Of a DNA stretch of 64,000 nt, positions 1-9,168 are shown piece after piece. Positions within the stretch are counted from its first letter, which is position 1; every line of letters begins with the position of its first letter. The stretch is from Sporomusa acidovorans (GTDB lineage: Bacteria > Bacillota > Negativicutes > Sporomusales > Sporomusaceae), in the NCBI RefSeq assembly GCF_900101845.1, contig NZ_FNAM01000026.1:1-64000 (forward strand), read 5' to 3'. A program made the translations under genes and the position numbers. The notes under the pieces are model-generated. The model searched no databases and was not told the origin of the DNA. It was given only the letters and a program-made list of their open reading frames with translations.

Positions 1-246
1 TCTTGCTCTGTGTACACTTCACCTATGTTGTTACCAATATAGGCGCAACACTCGATACGGATGGCTGGTTAGGCCTTATCCTGCGCGGACTCTCACCGCG
101 CCAGAAACTACCAAGCTTGGCTTGGCGTACCACAAATAAGTGTTGCTTCGAGCACGCAGACTTATCTTTGTATAAACAACTCGTTTATTGCTAGGCAATC
201 AGTCCCTGCTGCTAATCCCTGTATATTTGGGAAAGGAGTTTTTCCT
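1..246 (+). mobile_element. Non-coding left flank of an IS110-like remnant
   Basis: No convincing gene lies here. The stretch holds a perfect 6-bp stem with a 7-nt loop (GCGCGG at 83-88, CCGCGC at 96-101) and a CCAAGCTTGG palindrome (111-120), and ends in a GGAAAGGAGT ribosome binding site for the transposase remnant. IS110-family elements are known to carry a structured non-coding RNA (bridge RNA) next to the transposase; assigning that role here is inference. The left boundary of the element lies at or before the window edge and was not located. Confidence 0.4.
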
Positions 247-711
247 GTGGCTTTAAAAATCGTCTATCCCATCTGTTGTGGCATTGACGTTCACAAAACC
301 TTCGTCGTAGCCTGTATCGCTTCTTCCAACAGCAAAGGCATCACTGCTTACAAACGCCATCGCTTTTCTACCTTTACTAAAGGTCTCAACGGGATTTCGA
401 GAGCCGGCTGCTACATCAAGCCTCTCTTGGTACAGTGTGCTACCGCCGTAATCAAAAGCGAAAAGCATCCCGAAATCCGAAACCGCTATCTGCAACTGAA
501 GCGGCGCAGAGGCCATAAACGAGCCATCATTGCCATTGCTCGTATGCTGTTAACAGCCATCTATCACATTTTAAAAACCAAAGAACCCTATAACCCTAGT
601 TTATATAAACAATCTGATGTTCGTCCTGTCGTTCATCATGAATTTACGATAAAAGAAGCCATTCTGCTGATACAAGCACAGGGTTATCAAATTCTGGCAC
701 CTACACCCTAA
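247..711 (+). pseudogene. IS110-family transposase with large in-frame internal deletion
   Basis: This 154-codon frame starts at GTG 7 nt after AAGGAG. The N-terminal ~47 residues match the start of the IS110 RuvC-like (DEDD) domain, including CGIDVHK with the first catalytic Asp. The sequence then jumps to the C-terminal segment of the family (ISRAGCYIKPLL, then KHPEIRNRYL, RRGHKRAIIAIARMLL and YHILK). Full-length members are about 400 residues, so roughly 250 residues are missing, including the rest of the acidic tetrad and most of the serine-containing Tnp domain. The frame and ribosome binding site are intact, so a short inactive protein could still be made. The deletion makes this a non-autonomous derivative. 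Confidence 0.8.
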
Positions 712-848
712 TTCTTAATTAAAATACATTATTTACCATTATGTCGTCCTACGGACGGCCTGTTTGGCATGCTCTTTTCCCTTATTAAGCATGTTAACCA
801 AGGATTTCAGACTTTTCCTCCCCCTAACGGCAGCTTTTTATTACAGAA

Positions 849-2051
849 TCACTGGCCGGTATGCAAGCCATTATGCCTCAGCCTCATCCCGGCGGTAATA
901 ATGAGGTTATCACCTATTAATGTTATACCGGCAAACTTGTTACTGATTTCCTGACTGCTTTGCTCATTACTGCCAAGTTGCGTTCCAGCCTCAATCACTG
1001 CTTTCCGGCCAACAATCGCTTTGTTCACAACGGCTTTAGAGCCAACTGTCGCATCGGGCATAATAATGGAGTCCCTCACAATCGCTTCTTTGCCGATATA
1101 GACGCCGGGAAATAGTACCGAGTTTTCAACCTGCCCGAAAATCCGACACCCTTCACTAACCAGCGAGCAAACCACCCGCGCCGCACCGGCGATTACGTGC
1201 GGGGGCTGCGTCGGAGTAACCGAATAAATCCGCCAGTCGGAATCATATAAATCGAGCGCAGGCTCATCGCCGAGAAGATCCATGTTGGCTTCCCAGAAAC
1301 TTTCCACCGTACCGACATCCTTCCAATAACCGTTAAAACGGTACGCATAAAGCCGTTCATGGCCGGCCAGCATTTGGGGAATCACATTTTTGCCAAAATC
1401 ATGACTGGAGTTGCTATCAGTGGCATCTGCCGTTAAATAAGCCCTGAGCACAGGCCAACTAAATACATATATGCCCATTGAGGCAAGATTATTCCTGGGT
1501 TTTTTGGGTTTTTCCTCAAAATTGGCAATCCGGTTGTCTTGATCCGTATTCATAATGCCGAAGCGGCCGGCTTCCTCCCAGGGTACTTCAATAACGGCAA
1601 TCGTGGCATCGGCCTGCTGAGCTTTATGGTAATCCAGCATGAGAGAATAATCCATTTTATAGATGTGGTCACCTGATAAGATCAGCACATAGTCAGGCTG
1701 AAACATTTCAATAAAATTAAAGTTTTGATAAATAGCGTCGGCCGTGCCCTTGTACCATTCACCGCCCTTTTCCCGCACATAAGGCGGCAGCACAAAGACA
1801 CCGCCGTTGCGCCGGTCCAGGTCCCAGGCACTGCCGATCCCTATATAGGAATGAAGGGCCAGCGGCTGATACTGGGTAAGAACGCCGACAGTATTAATTC
1901 CGGAATTGTAACAATTACTTAGAGGAAAATCAATAATCCGGTATTTGCCCCCAAACGGTACGGCCGGTTTTGCCAGCTTTTTGGTCAGCATTCCCAGCCG
2001 GCTTCCCTGCCCGCCCGCCAAAATCATAGCGACACATTCTTTGCTTTGCAA
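849..2051 (-). CDS. glgC: Glucose-1-phosphate adenylyltransferase (GlgC)
   Basis: Makes ADP-glucose from glucose-1-phosphate and ATP, the committed step of bacterial glycogen synthesis in the cytoplasm. The 400-residue product has the nucleotide-binding AGGQGSRL loop, the KPAVPFGG and [10 protein letters not shown] segments, [19 protein letters not shown], the sugar-phosphate site FEEKP and the GYWKDVGT signature, followed by a left-handed beta-helix C-terminal part. The start is TTG, chosen because GGAGGAG lies about 7 nt upstream. It sits 26 nt behind glgB in the same operon. The catalytic motifs are intact, so this is a GlgC and not the inactive GlgD partner. Confidence 0.93.
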   Translation of the reverse strand: MQSKECVAMILAGGQGSRLGMLTKKLAKPAVPFGGKYRIIDFPLSNCYNSGINTVGVLTQYQPLALHSYIGIGSAWDLDRRNGGVFVLPPYVREKGGEWYKGTADAIYQNFNFIEMFQPDYVLILSGDHIYKMDYSLMLDYHKAQQADATIAVIEVPWEEAGRFGIMNTDQDNRIANFEEKPKKPRNNLASMGIYVFSWPVLRAYLTADATDSNSSHDFGKNVIPQMLAGHERLYAYRFNGYWKDVGTVESFWEANMDLLGDEPALDLYDSDWRIYSVTPTQPPHVIAGAARVVCSLVSEGCRIFGQVENSVLFPGVYIGKEAIVRDSIIMPDATVGSKAVVNKAIVGRKAVIEAGTQLGSNEQSSQEISNKFAGITLIGDNLIITAGMRLRHNGLHTGQ

Positions 2052-2077
2052 AGTGCTCTCCTCCCCTGTAGTCCTGT

Positions 2078-4009
2078 CTATTCCGGAACGCAGTTTGCTG
2101 CCGGCAACTTTGGGGGCTTTTTATAGCCAACCGGCTTAAAATATACGGCAGCTAAAGGCGGCAGGGTTATCACCAGCGAAGCCGGCTGGTTATGCCAGAC
2201 AACCGCTTCCGGTTTACATTTTCCGTGATTACTCTGACCGGAACCGCCATATACCGGATTATCACTGTTAAATACTTCAAGATAATAGACTGCGTCCGGT
2301 ACTCCAATCCGATATTCCCGCCGGACAACCGGTGTAAAATTTACTACAACAATAATAAAATCGTCGGCTTGCTTGCCTTGCCGTTTAAATACTAAAACAC
2401 TTTGCCGCCAGTCTTGACAATCGATCCAGGAGAATCCCTGCCAATCACGGTCATTTTGCCACATGGCGGGATTTTTTAAATAAAAATGATTAAGGTTCCG
2501 GACATACTCCTGTAATTTTCGATGCATTTCATAGTCCAGTAAGTGCCAATCCAGACTATCCTGACAGTTCCATTCAATAAATTGTCCAAACTCCCCCCCC
2601 ATAAACAGCAGTTTTTTACCGGGGTGAGCCATCATATAAGCATAAAAGGCGCGCAAGTTGGCAAATTTTTGCCAATAGTCTCCCGGCATTTTATCCAGCA
2701 ATGACCGTTTGCCATGAACTACCTCGTCATGGGATAACGGCAGGATGAAATTTTCGGAAAACGCGTACATAAATGAAAATGTCACCAGGTTGTGATGATG
2801 CTGGCGATACACCGGATCAAGCTCCATATAGCGCAGCATATCATTCATCCAGCCCATATTCCATTTAAAATTAAACCCCAGTCCCCCCAGATAGGTGGGA
2901 TGAGTAACCAACGGCCAGGCTGTAGAATCCTCGGCAATCACCAATGCCTGCGGGTAACTCGCAAATACGGCTTCGTTAAGCCGCCGCAAAAACTGAATAG
3001 CCTCAAGGTTTTCTGTCCCGCCATAGCAATTAGGCGTCCATTCGCCCTCTTCCCGGCCATAGTTGAGATACAACATATTGGCAACCGCGTCAATGCGAAT
3101 TCCGTCAATATGGTAAATGTCCATCCAGAATAAGGCGTTGGAAATGAGAAAGCTCATCACTTCCGGTCGGCCAAGATCAAAGTTGAGCGTTCCCCAGCCC
3201 CGATTTTTACTGCGGCGCGCATCAGCGTATTCATAGAGTGTTGTACCGTCAAAGGCTGGCAGTCCGTGCGCATCTTGGCAAAAATGTCCCGGTACCCAGT
3301 CAAGGATCACGCCAATCCCCCGCTGGTGGCAGCAGTCTACCAGATACATAAAATCTTGGGGCGACCCATAGCGGCTGGTTACCGCATAGTAGCCGGTAGC
3401 CTGATAACCCCAGGACCCGTCAAACGGATACTCGGCAACCGGCAACAGTTCAATATGGGTATAACCCATCTCAGCAGCATAGTCAGCCAAATCCCGGGCC
3501 AAATCCCGGTAAGATAAGCGTTGCCTGTCGCCGCCCAGTTTCCATGAACCCAAGTCGACTTCATAAATATTTATGGGCTGGCTATAAACTGACTGCCTGG
3601 CCTTTCTTTTCAGCCAGGCAGCGTCCTGCCAGTCATACCCCTCCAGCCTAGCTACTTTAGAAGCCGTTTTTGGCCTGAGTTCTGCGGCAAAAGCATAAGG
3701 ATCTGCCTTATGCAGAGTTTCTCCCCCGGCAGTAATAATCTCATATTTATAAAAGGTGCCGACCTGGGCTTCGGGAACAAACAGACTCCAAATACCGCAA
3801 GTACTCACCCTTTCCAGGGCATGTCTACTGCCATCCCAGTTATTGAAATCGCCAATAACCCGGACAGCCTGCGCATGCGGCGCCCACACGGTAAACCTGA
3901 CTCCCTGGCGGTCCTCGGCCACATGCGCCCCCAAGAGGCGATAGCTGCGCTGGAGATTACCTTCATGAAACAAATATAGATCCTGATCATCAAAACAGGC
4001 AGTGTCCAT
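2078..4009 (-). CDS. glgB: 1,4-alpha-glucan branching enzyme (GlgB)
   Basis: Introduces alpha-1,6 branches into glycogen. The 643-residue product has an N-terminal CBM48-type domain (about 25-120, with RFTVWAPHA and GDFNNWDG), a GH13 (beta/alpha)8 barrel and a C-terminal beta domain. Visible catalytic residues are the nucleophile D307 in [10 protein letters not shown], the acid/base E360 in [10 protein letters not shown] and the third Asp in [12 protein letters not shown] (D428). The ATG follows AAGGATG with normal spacing. It lies between two glgC-type genes on the same strand; no glgA or glgP is visible. Confidence 0.96.
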   Translation of the reverse strand: MDTACFDDQDLYLFHEGNLQRSYRLLGAHVAEDRQGVRFTVWAPHAQAVRVIGDFNNWDGSRHALERVSTCGIWSLFVPEAQVGTFYKYEIITAGGETLHKADPYAFAAELRPKTASKVARLEGYDWQDAAWLKRKARQSVYSQPINIYEVDLGSWKLGGDRQRLSYRDLARDLADYAAEMGYTHIELLPVAEYPFDGSWGYQATGYYAVTSRYGSPQDFMYLVDCCHQRGIGVILDWVPGHFCQDAHGLPAFDGTTLYEYADARRSKNRGWGTLNFDLGRPEVMSFLISNALFWMDIYHIDGIRIDAVANMLYLNYGREEGEWTPNCYGGTENLEAIQFLRRLNEAVFASYPQALVIAEDSTAWPLVTHPTYLGGLGFNFKWNMGWMNDMLRYMELDPVYRQHHHNLVTFSFMYAFSENFILPLSHDEVVHGKRSLLDKMPGDYWQKFANLRAFYAYMMAHPGKKLLFMGGEFGQFIEWNCQDSLDWHLLDYEMHRKLQEYVRNLNHFYLKNPAMWQNDRDWQGFSWIDCQDWRQSVLVFKRQGKQADDFIIVVVNFTPVVRREYRIGVPDAVYYLEVFNSDNPVYGGSGQSNHGKCKPEAVVWHNQPASLVITLPPLAAVYFKPVGYKKPPKLPAANCVPE

Positions 4010-4075
4010 TGTTTATCATCCTTATCTTCACTGTACTTTTCCCTATTTTGCAGCTAATAAAGCAAAAACTTGCGG

Positions 4076-4132
4076 CAGGGTGTTAGGTAAAGCAAGGTCA
4101 AGCCCCACGGTAAAATGCTGCTAACACCCCTG
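4076..4132. repeat. Imperfect inverted repeat between the glgC paralogue and glgB
   Basis: CAGGGTGTTAG (4076-4086) faces CTAACACCCCTG (4121-4132), giving an 11-bp stem with one bulged base around a ~34-nt loop. It lies in the 237-nt gap between the upstream glgC paralogue and glgB. There is no T-tract directly after either arm, so it is not a typical terminator. It could be an mRNA processing or stability element in the glg transcript; that role is inference. Confidence 0.5.
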
Positions 4133-4246
4133 ACAGAAAGAGAATCTTTATTGCCTTTACCTATAGATTTTGTATAGAATAGTTCGCCGCTAATCCCATA
4201 AACTCCTGTAAAATTATGGTTTTTATTCTTTATTTTTCCACTACCT

Positions 4247-5389
4247 TTAAACCGCCAGGTATACCGGCTCAATCTGTTTCCGGGCAACCGGTATGACACC
4301 GCTGATGCTCGCTTCCTCCTTACTTGTACAAACTATGGTATTGGCAGTAACAATTGCACCCTGTACCGAGGCTTCTCTTTTCACTCTGGCATAAGGCATG
4401 ATAACACTGTCTTTTATCTTGACCCCTTCTTCAATATAAACTCCGGAGAAAATTACCGAGTTTTCCACTTCACCCAAAACGGTGGCGCCGCCGGCAATCA
4501 AAGAACTGGTTACTCTGGCTTTCTCACCATGATAATGTGGCGGCAGGCTTAATTTCCCGGAATATACCGGCCATTCAGGCTCATTCAGCACAAATCTGGG
4601 GCAATCCCCCAGCAAATCCATATTAGCTTCCCAATAACTTGCCAGTGTTCCAACATCTTTCCAGTAACCGTCGAAGCGGTAAGCATACAACCGCTGACCG
4701 GCAGCCAACATGGCCGGAATAATATCCTTCCCGAAATCGTGCTGAGTACTCTCGCAGGAAGCGTCATGGCTCAAATACTGTTTTAACACTTTCCAAGTAA
4801 AAATATACACCCCCATGGAAGCTTGGTTCCCTTTCGGCTGGCAGGGTTTTTCAATAAAATCGACAATGCGCCCGCCGGTTGCCGTTTCCATAATTCCGAA
4901 ACGATGGGCTTCTCCCCACGGCACTTCCAGCACACCAATCGTAGCATCAGCCTGCCTGATTTTATGCTGCTCAAGCATAGCCCTATAGTCCATTTTATAA
5001 ATATGATCTCCGGACAGCACCGCTACGTATTGTGGCTGAAAATGTTCGATAAACTCCCTATTTTGGTAAACGGCATCAGCGGTCCCCGCATACCATTTAC
5101 CTCCCTTTTCCCTGGCATAAGGCGGCAAAATATGTATTCCCCCGTCTGTTCGGTCCAGGTCCCAGGCAGCGCCGTTGCCGACATACGAGTGAAGGGTCAG
5201 CGGCCGGTACTGAGTCAATATGCCGACAGTGTCTACTCCTGAATTCCGGCAGTTGCTCAATGTAAAATCAATAATCCGGTAATGGCCGCCAAAAGGCACG
5301 GCCGGTTTGGCAATTTCCTTGGTCAATGCTCCCAGCCTGGTGCCTTGCCCTCCAGCCAACACCAGCGCAATCCACTCTTTATTTTCCAA
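4247..5389 (-). CDS. glgC: Second glucose-1-phosphate adenylyltransferase (GlgC paralogue)
   Basis: The 380-residue product is a close paralogue of the protein at 849-2051 and heads the glycogen cluster. It keeps [16 protein letters not shown], the [10 protein letters not shown] segment, [23 protein letters not shown] and GYWKDVGT, so both copies appear catalytically competent. In Bacillus the second copy is GlgD, which is degenerate in the N-terminal loop; that degeneration is not seen here. The start is TTG at 5389 after AAGGAGGG with 6-nt spacing. The longer open frame adds 30 residues that do not resemble the family. The C-terminal tail differs most between the two copies. Confidence 0.9.
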   Translation of the reverse strand: MENKEWIALVLAGGQGTRLGALTKEIAKPAVPFGGHYRIIDFTLSNCRNSGVDTVGILTQYRPLTLHSYVGNGAAWDLDRTDGGIHILPPYAREKGGKWYAGTADAVYQNREFIEHFQPQYVAVLSGDHIYKMDYRAMLEQHKIRQADATIGVLEVPWGEAHRFGIMETATGGRIVDFIEKPCQPKGNQASMGVYIFTWKVLKQYLSHDASCESTQHDFGKDIIPAMLAAGQRLYAYRFDGYWKDVGTLASYWEANMDLLGDCPRFVLNEPEWPVYSGKLSLPPHYHGEKARVTSSLIAGGATVLGEVENSVIFSGVYIEEGVKIKDSVIMPYARVKREASVQGAIVTANTIVCTSKEEASISGVIPVARKQIEPVYLAV

Positions 5390-5473
5390 AATGTTCCCTC
5401 CTTGAAGTTGGCTGCACGGCAGATATAACCAGCTTATGCTCCAGGAAAGAGATATAGAACCTGCTTTATAAAT

Positions 5474-5518
5474 GCACAAAGCACCTGCTCTGCGAAAGTC
5501 TGATCAGGTGCTTTGTGC
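5474..5518 (-). terminator. Strong hairpin after the yibE/F gene
   Basis: GCACAAAGCACCTG (5474-5487) and CAGGTGCTTTGTGC (5505-5518) form a perfect 14-bp stem with a 17-nt loop. It sits between the stop of the yibE/F gene and the start of the glg cluster. Reading on the minus strand it is followed by ATTTATAAAG, a weak T-tract, so termination is likely but not textbook. Confidence 0.55.
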
Positions 5519-5552
5519 GTTATTTGAGGGGGGGAAGAAATATTTAGTTTAT

Positions 5553-6677
5553 TTATTGCCGGCTGATTAGCAGCCAGCCCGCCAGCCAGGCCGTAAACGG
5601 CGCTACCAGAATAACGCCAAAACTGCCGACCAGCGTATGCAGAATTTCTGCTGCAATATACGTTAGGTTCAAGATATTCATGATTGGCGTACCTTGCGCC
5701 ATAAATACCATCATCAACGCGGTAAAGGAACCGGAATACGCCAGTAATAATGTGGTTGTCATTGTGCCGACAACAGCCCGGCCGACATTCATGCCGGAAG
5801 CAATTGCCGCCTTACGGGTAATGGCCGGATGTTTGGCAATAAGCTCGGTTACGGCTACCGCAATATCCACGGCCACGTCCATCATGGCTCCGGAGGAGGC
5901 CACAAATATGCCGGCAAGAAAGATTTTCGTAAGGTCAATATGACTGAAGCCTACATGCAGCAAGGTCTCGGCGAACGGGACAACGGCACCATGGACTTTG
6001 AATATCTGGCCAAACCAAACAGCCAGGAAACAAGCGGCCATGGCACCGGACACCGTTCCGAGAAACGCGACCACTCCTGTCCGGCTGAGCCCTGTTACCA
6101 AAAAGGTAACACAGCCAACAATCGCGCAAACCACCAGCAGCGACAACAGTATAGGATCCCAGCCTTTTAAAAATAAGGGCCAAAGTACTTTCCATAAAAT
6201 CAAAATGGTAAAAATGAAAGACAGAACCGCCTTTACCCCAGTCCAGCGGGCATACCAAAACAGCACAAGGATAAACAGCCCAAACAAAAGTACTTCCTTG
6301 TCAAGCCGGTAGTGATCAATTACGTTGGCCACACTCACCTGGCCATTTTGTCCCTTAACTACTACAAATGCCGTATCTCCGGACTGGAAGAACTTATCCA
6401 TTTCCAATTTTCCCAGCAGTGTATTATTGGCTTCAATCTGCTGACCGGCAAATTCTCCCTCTTCAATTCGCAAGGTTAACCCTTGGATTCCGGTCCGGAC
6501 AACACCGCGCTGATGAACAGCCTGGTTATCAACCGCAATTACCTCAGCCTTGCAGCGGACATAGTCATCTGCTTGCGTCGGAAACCCGGTCGGCAGGAAA
6601 TATAATACCAGACAAAGCACAGCAATTACCAATACAAATATCTTATCGATGTTGCGGAAATTATTCCCTGTTGGCAT
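5553..6677 (-). CDS. YibE/F family multi-pass membrane protein
   Basis: A 374-residue integral membrane protein of the YibE/F family, whose biochemical function is not settled. After an N-terminal anchor (about 12-30) there is a ~95-residue soluble part rich in beta strands, then roughly seven or eight hydrophobic helices. The conserved stretch ASSGAMMDVAVDIA and the NVGRAVVGTM segment are family features. The ATG begins one base after the stop codon of the alkaline phosphatase gene, so the two are almost certainly translationally coupled and share the phosphate-type promoter upstream. A role in phosphate-starvation physiology is inferred from that context only. Confidence 0.85.
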   Translation of the reverse strand: MPTGNNFRNIDKIFVLVIAVLCLVLYFLPTGFPTQADDYVRCKAEVIAVDNQAVHQRGVVRTGIQGLTLRIEEGEFAGQQIEANNTLLGKLEMDKFFQSGDTAFVVVKGQNGQVSVANVIDHYRLDKEVLLFGLFILVLFWYARWTGVKAVLSFIFTILILWKVLWPLFLKGWDPILLSLLVVCAIVGCVTFLVTGLSRTGVVAFLGTVSGAMAACFLAVWFGQIFKVHGAVVPFAETLLHVGFSHIDLTKIFLAGIFVASSGAMMDVAVDIAVAVTELIAKHPAITRKAAIASGMNVGRAVVGTMTTTLLLAYSGSFTALMMVFMAQGTPIMNILNLTYIAAEILHTLVGSFGVILVAPFTAWLAGWLLISRQ

Positions 6678-6678
6678 G

Positions 6679-8163
6679 TTATTGCGGTTTTACGCCCATT
6701 ATATTCATAATCTTTTTGGCAATATCGGTATTATCATAGTAGCCTTGGAACAAATCGCCGCCAACTCCTTGCGCAAATACCGGCACAGCTACCCCGGTGT
6801 GCGCATAGGTGGTCCAACCAATGCCGGCCTTCTGATTAAGGATATGAGTAACGGTTACACTAAACGGTTCATAAGGACCATAAAGCAAATAACTGGCGGG
6901 ATCTTTGCCGCGTTTCTTGGGATCAACCATACTGGCGGCCAAAGCACTCTTGAGCCGGCTCTTGTCATAGTCAGTTAAATCCGTCAAACCAAAATTGTCG
7001 GCGAGAATCGGCAGCCAGTCATTCAGGTTGCCATTCTGTTCACCAACTAAATTACGATAAGCTTTTATCCTTTTGTCAAATTCTTCAAAAGATAGATTTT
7101 GATTATCAATTTTGCTGAAAAATGTTTCATATTCTGTACCGGCAAAGCCGATTGACATCCCACCGGTCTCATGGTCGCCGGTTACTACGATAAGTGTTTC
7201 ATTAGGATGCTTGGCATAAAATTTAAGAGCCTCACTAATTGCATTATCAAAAGCCAGTACATCGCGAACCGTTGTTGCGGCATCATTGGCATGGCAGGAC
7301 CAGTCAATCTTACCGCCTTCCACCATCAGGAAGAAGCCTTGGGAATTATCCAGCAGTTCAATACCTTTTCTTGTTAAATCTGCCAAAGTAACCTGACCGG
7401 AACTGCTGTCAATATCATATGGCATAGCCGCTTCGGCGGCAAGCTCCTCAGCCACGGCGAATACTTTGCCGTCCTGTTTGCTCAAATTAGTAAACTCCGC
7501 CTGGGTGTTGACCACTTTATAGCCGTTATTTTTGGCGATATCAAAAATACTTGTTTTATCCCTTTTGGGACCGGTAGGAGCCAAAAGGCCGCCGCCTGCA
7601 AAATAGTCAAAACCGCTGTTGGCCAGCGCCAAGCCAATTTCATAATAGTTTTTGCGGGTAGGTTCATGCGCATAGAAGGCCCCCGGCGTGGCATGGTCAA
7701 TCGACACATTGGACACAATCCCCACTTTCATGCCTTTCTCCTTAGCCAGTTCAGCCATAGTTTTAAACTTTACGGTTTTTGTCTCATCCATGCCTAAAAT
7801 ATCGTTATTGGTTTTATGTCCGGTAGCCAGAGCGGTTCCGGCTGCAGCCGATTCCGTGATAAATGTGTTGTTCGACTGAGTGGTCTGCATTCCCTGATAC
7901 GGGAAAACCGTGAACGCCAGCTTGCCTTTATGCATTTTATTGTCACTCTCAAGCGTACCCTTAAAAATCTCGGCAGCATTCACTTGCGGCATAGCCATAC
8001 CGTCGCCGATAAAGAAAAATACATATTTTGCCTTCTTGCCGGCATAGCCGTTGTCTACACTGGCGTTAGCTATCTGCTGCTGCGGCAAGGCAGCTACCAG
8101 CACAACGGCAATTAAAACAATAATGGCAACAGACAAGCTAACCCATTTTATTCTCTTATTCAC
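6679..8163 (-). CDS. Secreted alkaline phosphatase (PhoA family)
   Basis: Releases inorganic phosphate from organic phosphomonoesters outside the cytoplasm. The 494-residue product has an N-terminal signal/anchor (about 5-27) and then the alkaline phosphatase fold: metal-binding FIGDGM (D54), nucleophile S105 in ITESAAAGT, VEGGKIDWSCHAND, VTGDHETGG and the final AHTGVAVPV. The GTG start follows AAGGAGGAG. It is the first gene of a two-gene operon with yibE/F, preceded by three 11-bp-spaced PhoP-box-like repeats and a TATAAT -10 element. Induction by phosphate limitation is therefore the likely control. Confidence 0.93.
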   Translation of the reverse strand: MNKRIKWVSLSVAIIVLIAVVLVAALPQQQIANASVDNGYAGKKAKYVFFFIGDGMAMPQVNAAEIFKGTLESDNKMHKGKLAFTVFPYQGMQTTQSNNTFITESAAAGTALATGHKTNNDILGMDETKTVKFKTMAELAKEKGMKVGIVSNVSIDHATPGAFYAHEPTRKNYYEIGLALANSGFDYFAGGGLLAPTGPKRDKTSIFDIAKNNGYKVVNTQAEFTNLSKQDGKVFAVAEELAAEAAMPYDIDSSSGQVTLADLTRKGIELLDNSQGFFLMVEGGKIDWSCHANDAATTVRDVLAFDNAISEALKFYAKHPNETLIVVTGDHETGGMSIGFAGTEYETFFSKIDNQNLSFEEFDKRIKAYRNLVGEQNGNLNDWLPILADNFGLTDLTDYDKSRLKSALAASMVDPKKRGKDPASYLLYGPYEPFSVTVTHILNQKAGIGWTTYAHTGVAVPVFAQGVGGDLFQGYYDNTDIAKKIMNIMGVKPQ

Positions 8164-8201
8164 CCTGTCTCCTCCTTTGGTTTTGTTATGTATATATCTC
8201 T

Positions 8202-8255
8202 ATTATAAATAGCATCTGGATATTATTGGTTAATTTATTGTTAAGTGTTTGTTAA
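8202..8255 (-). promoter_or_regulatory. PhoP-box-like repeats and -10 element before the phosphatase
   Basis: Read on the minus strand, three hexamers lie in exact 11-bp register: TTAACA (8255-8250), TTAACA (8244-8239) and TTAACC (8233-8228). A perfect TATAAT (8207-8202) follows at -10. No good -35 hexamer is present at 17 bp. The Bacillus PhoP box is known to consist of TT(A/T/C)ACA repeats with 5-bp gaps placed around the -35 region of activated promoters, which is the arrangement seen. Confidence 0.8.
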
Positions 8256-8330
8256 GAAAGAACCGGGCTTGCGCCAACGGCGCAGGTGCTGTGTCCTGCC
8301 TTGCCGGCGGAAAACAAAAATATGAGAGTG

Positions 8331-8373
8331 AATAAAATAAAAGCGCCTGCCTTGCTTCACCGCTGGCAGACGC
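8331..8373 (-). terminator. Intrinsic terminator of the kinase/regulator operon
   Basis: On the minus strand GCGTCTGCC (8373-8365) pairs with GGCAGGCGC (8351-8343), including one G-U pair, and is followed by TTTTATTTTATT (8342-8331). It lies 8 nt beyond the stop of the response regulator gene. Confidence 0.85.
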
Positions 8374-8380
8374 GTATAAA

Positions 8381-9148
8381 TTATTTTGCTGTATCTTCCT
8401 TGTCTTCTGGCGCTATATTCTTTACTAATACCTGACCACTCTCATAATCCACTTCAATTTCGTCGCCGACAATATTATCCCATTGGTATTTTTCAAACTT
8501 TTCATCCCACCATTGTTCGCAAGCCGTAGATACCTCGCCCATTTCCTGAACAAGCATATCGTACAAGGTGCAGTACAATTCTTCCTTATCCATATCAATC
8601 AGCTTTTTTAATTTGCCTTTAAGTTCAGCCTTCCGGGCATTTAAAAACTTAATGGATGCCGCCTCTTCTGAGGTAACACAGCCGATTACAACCTGATCCC
8701 TTACTTTTGCGGGCTGCTCCCAAGCCTGTCTTAGCTCAATTGGATGATCTGCTTTTTTTTCCGTGGTCTGCAAAGCATCTCTAACCTTTTCCGGCAAAAT
8801 GGTTTGCAGCTCCAACGGTTTGAGCGGTTTAATAAAATAATCATACGCTCCCAGCTCAAGTGCCTGCTTGATGCTGGCTGTATCCGATACGGCCGAATAA
8901 ACAATGACCGGAATATGCTTATAAAGCACGCTTGCCTTAATCTGCCGCAACACGTCAAAGCCGGCTAAGGCTCCCGGCATAATCAGGTCCAGGATAACGA
9001 GATCAATTGTTTGACTGTGAATATACTCCAATGCATTAACACCGTCGGCGGCTTCCAGAAAGGCCACGTCCGGCAGGGCGCTTAGGGCCACCTTGACTAC
9101 TTTGCGGTTTAAAAGCACATCATCAACCAATAATATATGGTACGCCAT
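8381..9148 (-). CDS. Response regulator with uncharacterised C-terminal region
   Basis: The 255-residue product carries a complete receiver domain (about 1-125): acidic pair D9/D10, phospho-acceptor D54 in LVILDLIMP, a Thr/Ser-position YSAVSD and K107 in YFIKP. The following ~130 residues, rich in Lys, Glu and Trp, match no DNA-binding or enzymatic output domain that I recognise and look mostly helical until a short beta-like end. The gene follows the hybrid kinase gene by 20 nt and ends at a strong terminator, so it is the likely partner of that kinase. The output mode is unknown. Confidence 0.85.
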   Translation of the reverse strand: MAYHILLVDDVLLNRKVVKVALSALPDVAFLEAADGVNALEYIHSQTIDLVILDLIMPGALAGFDVLRQIKASVLYKHIPVIVYSAVSDTASIKQALELGAYDYFIKPLKPLELQTILPEKVRDALQTTEKKADHPIELRQAWEQPAKVRDQVVIGCVTSEEAASIKFLNARKAELKGKLKKLIDMDKEELYCTLYDMLVQEMGEVSTACEQWWDEKFEKYQWDNIVGDEIEVDYESGQVLVKNIAPEDKEDTAK

Positions 9149-9168
9149 AATCTCACCATACCTTTACA

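Noticed and set aside
3..194. 63-codon open frame at the left edge
   Set aside because: No ribosome binding site or family resemblance; it covers the stem-loop region upstream of the IS110 transposase and is better read as non-coding.
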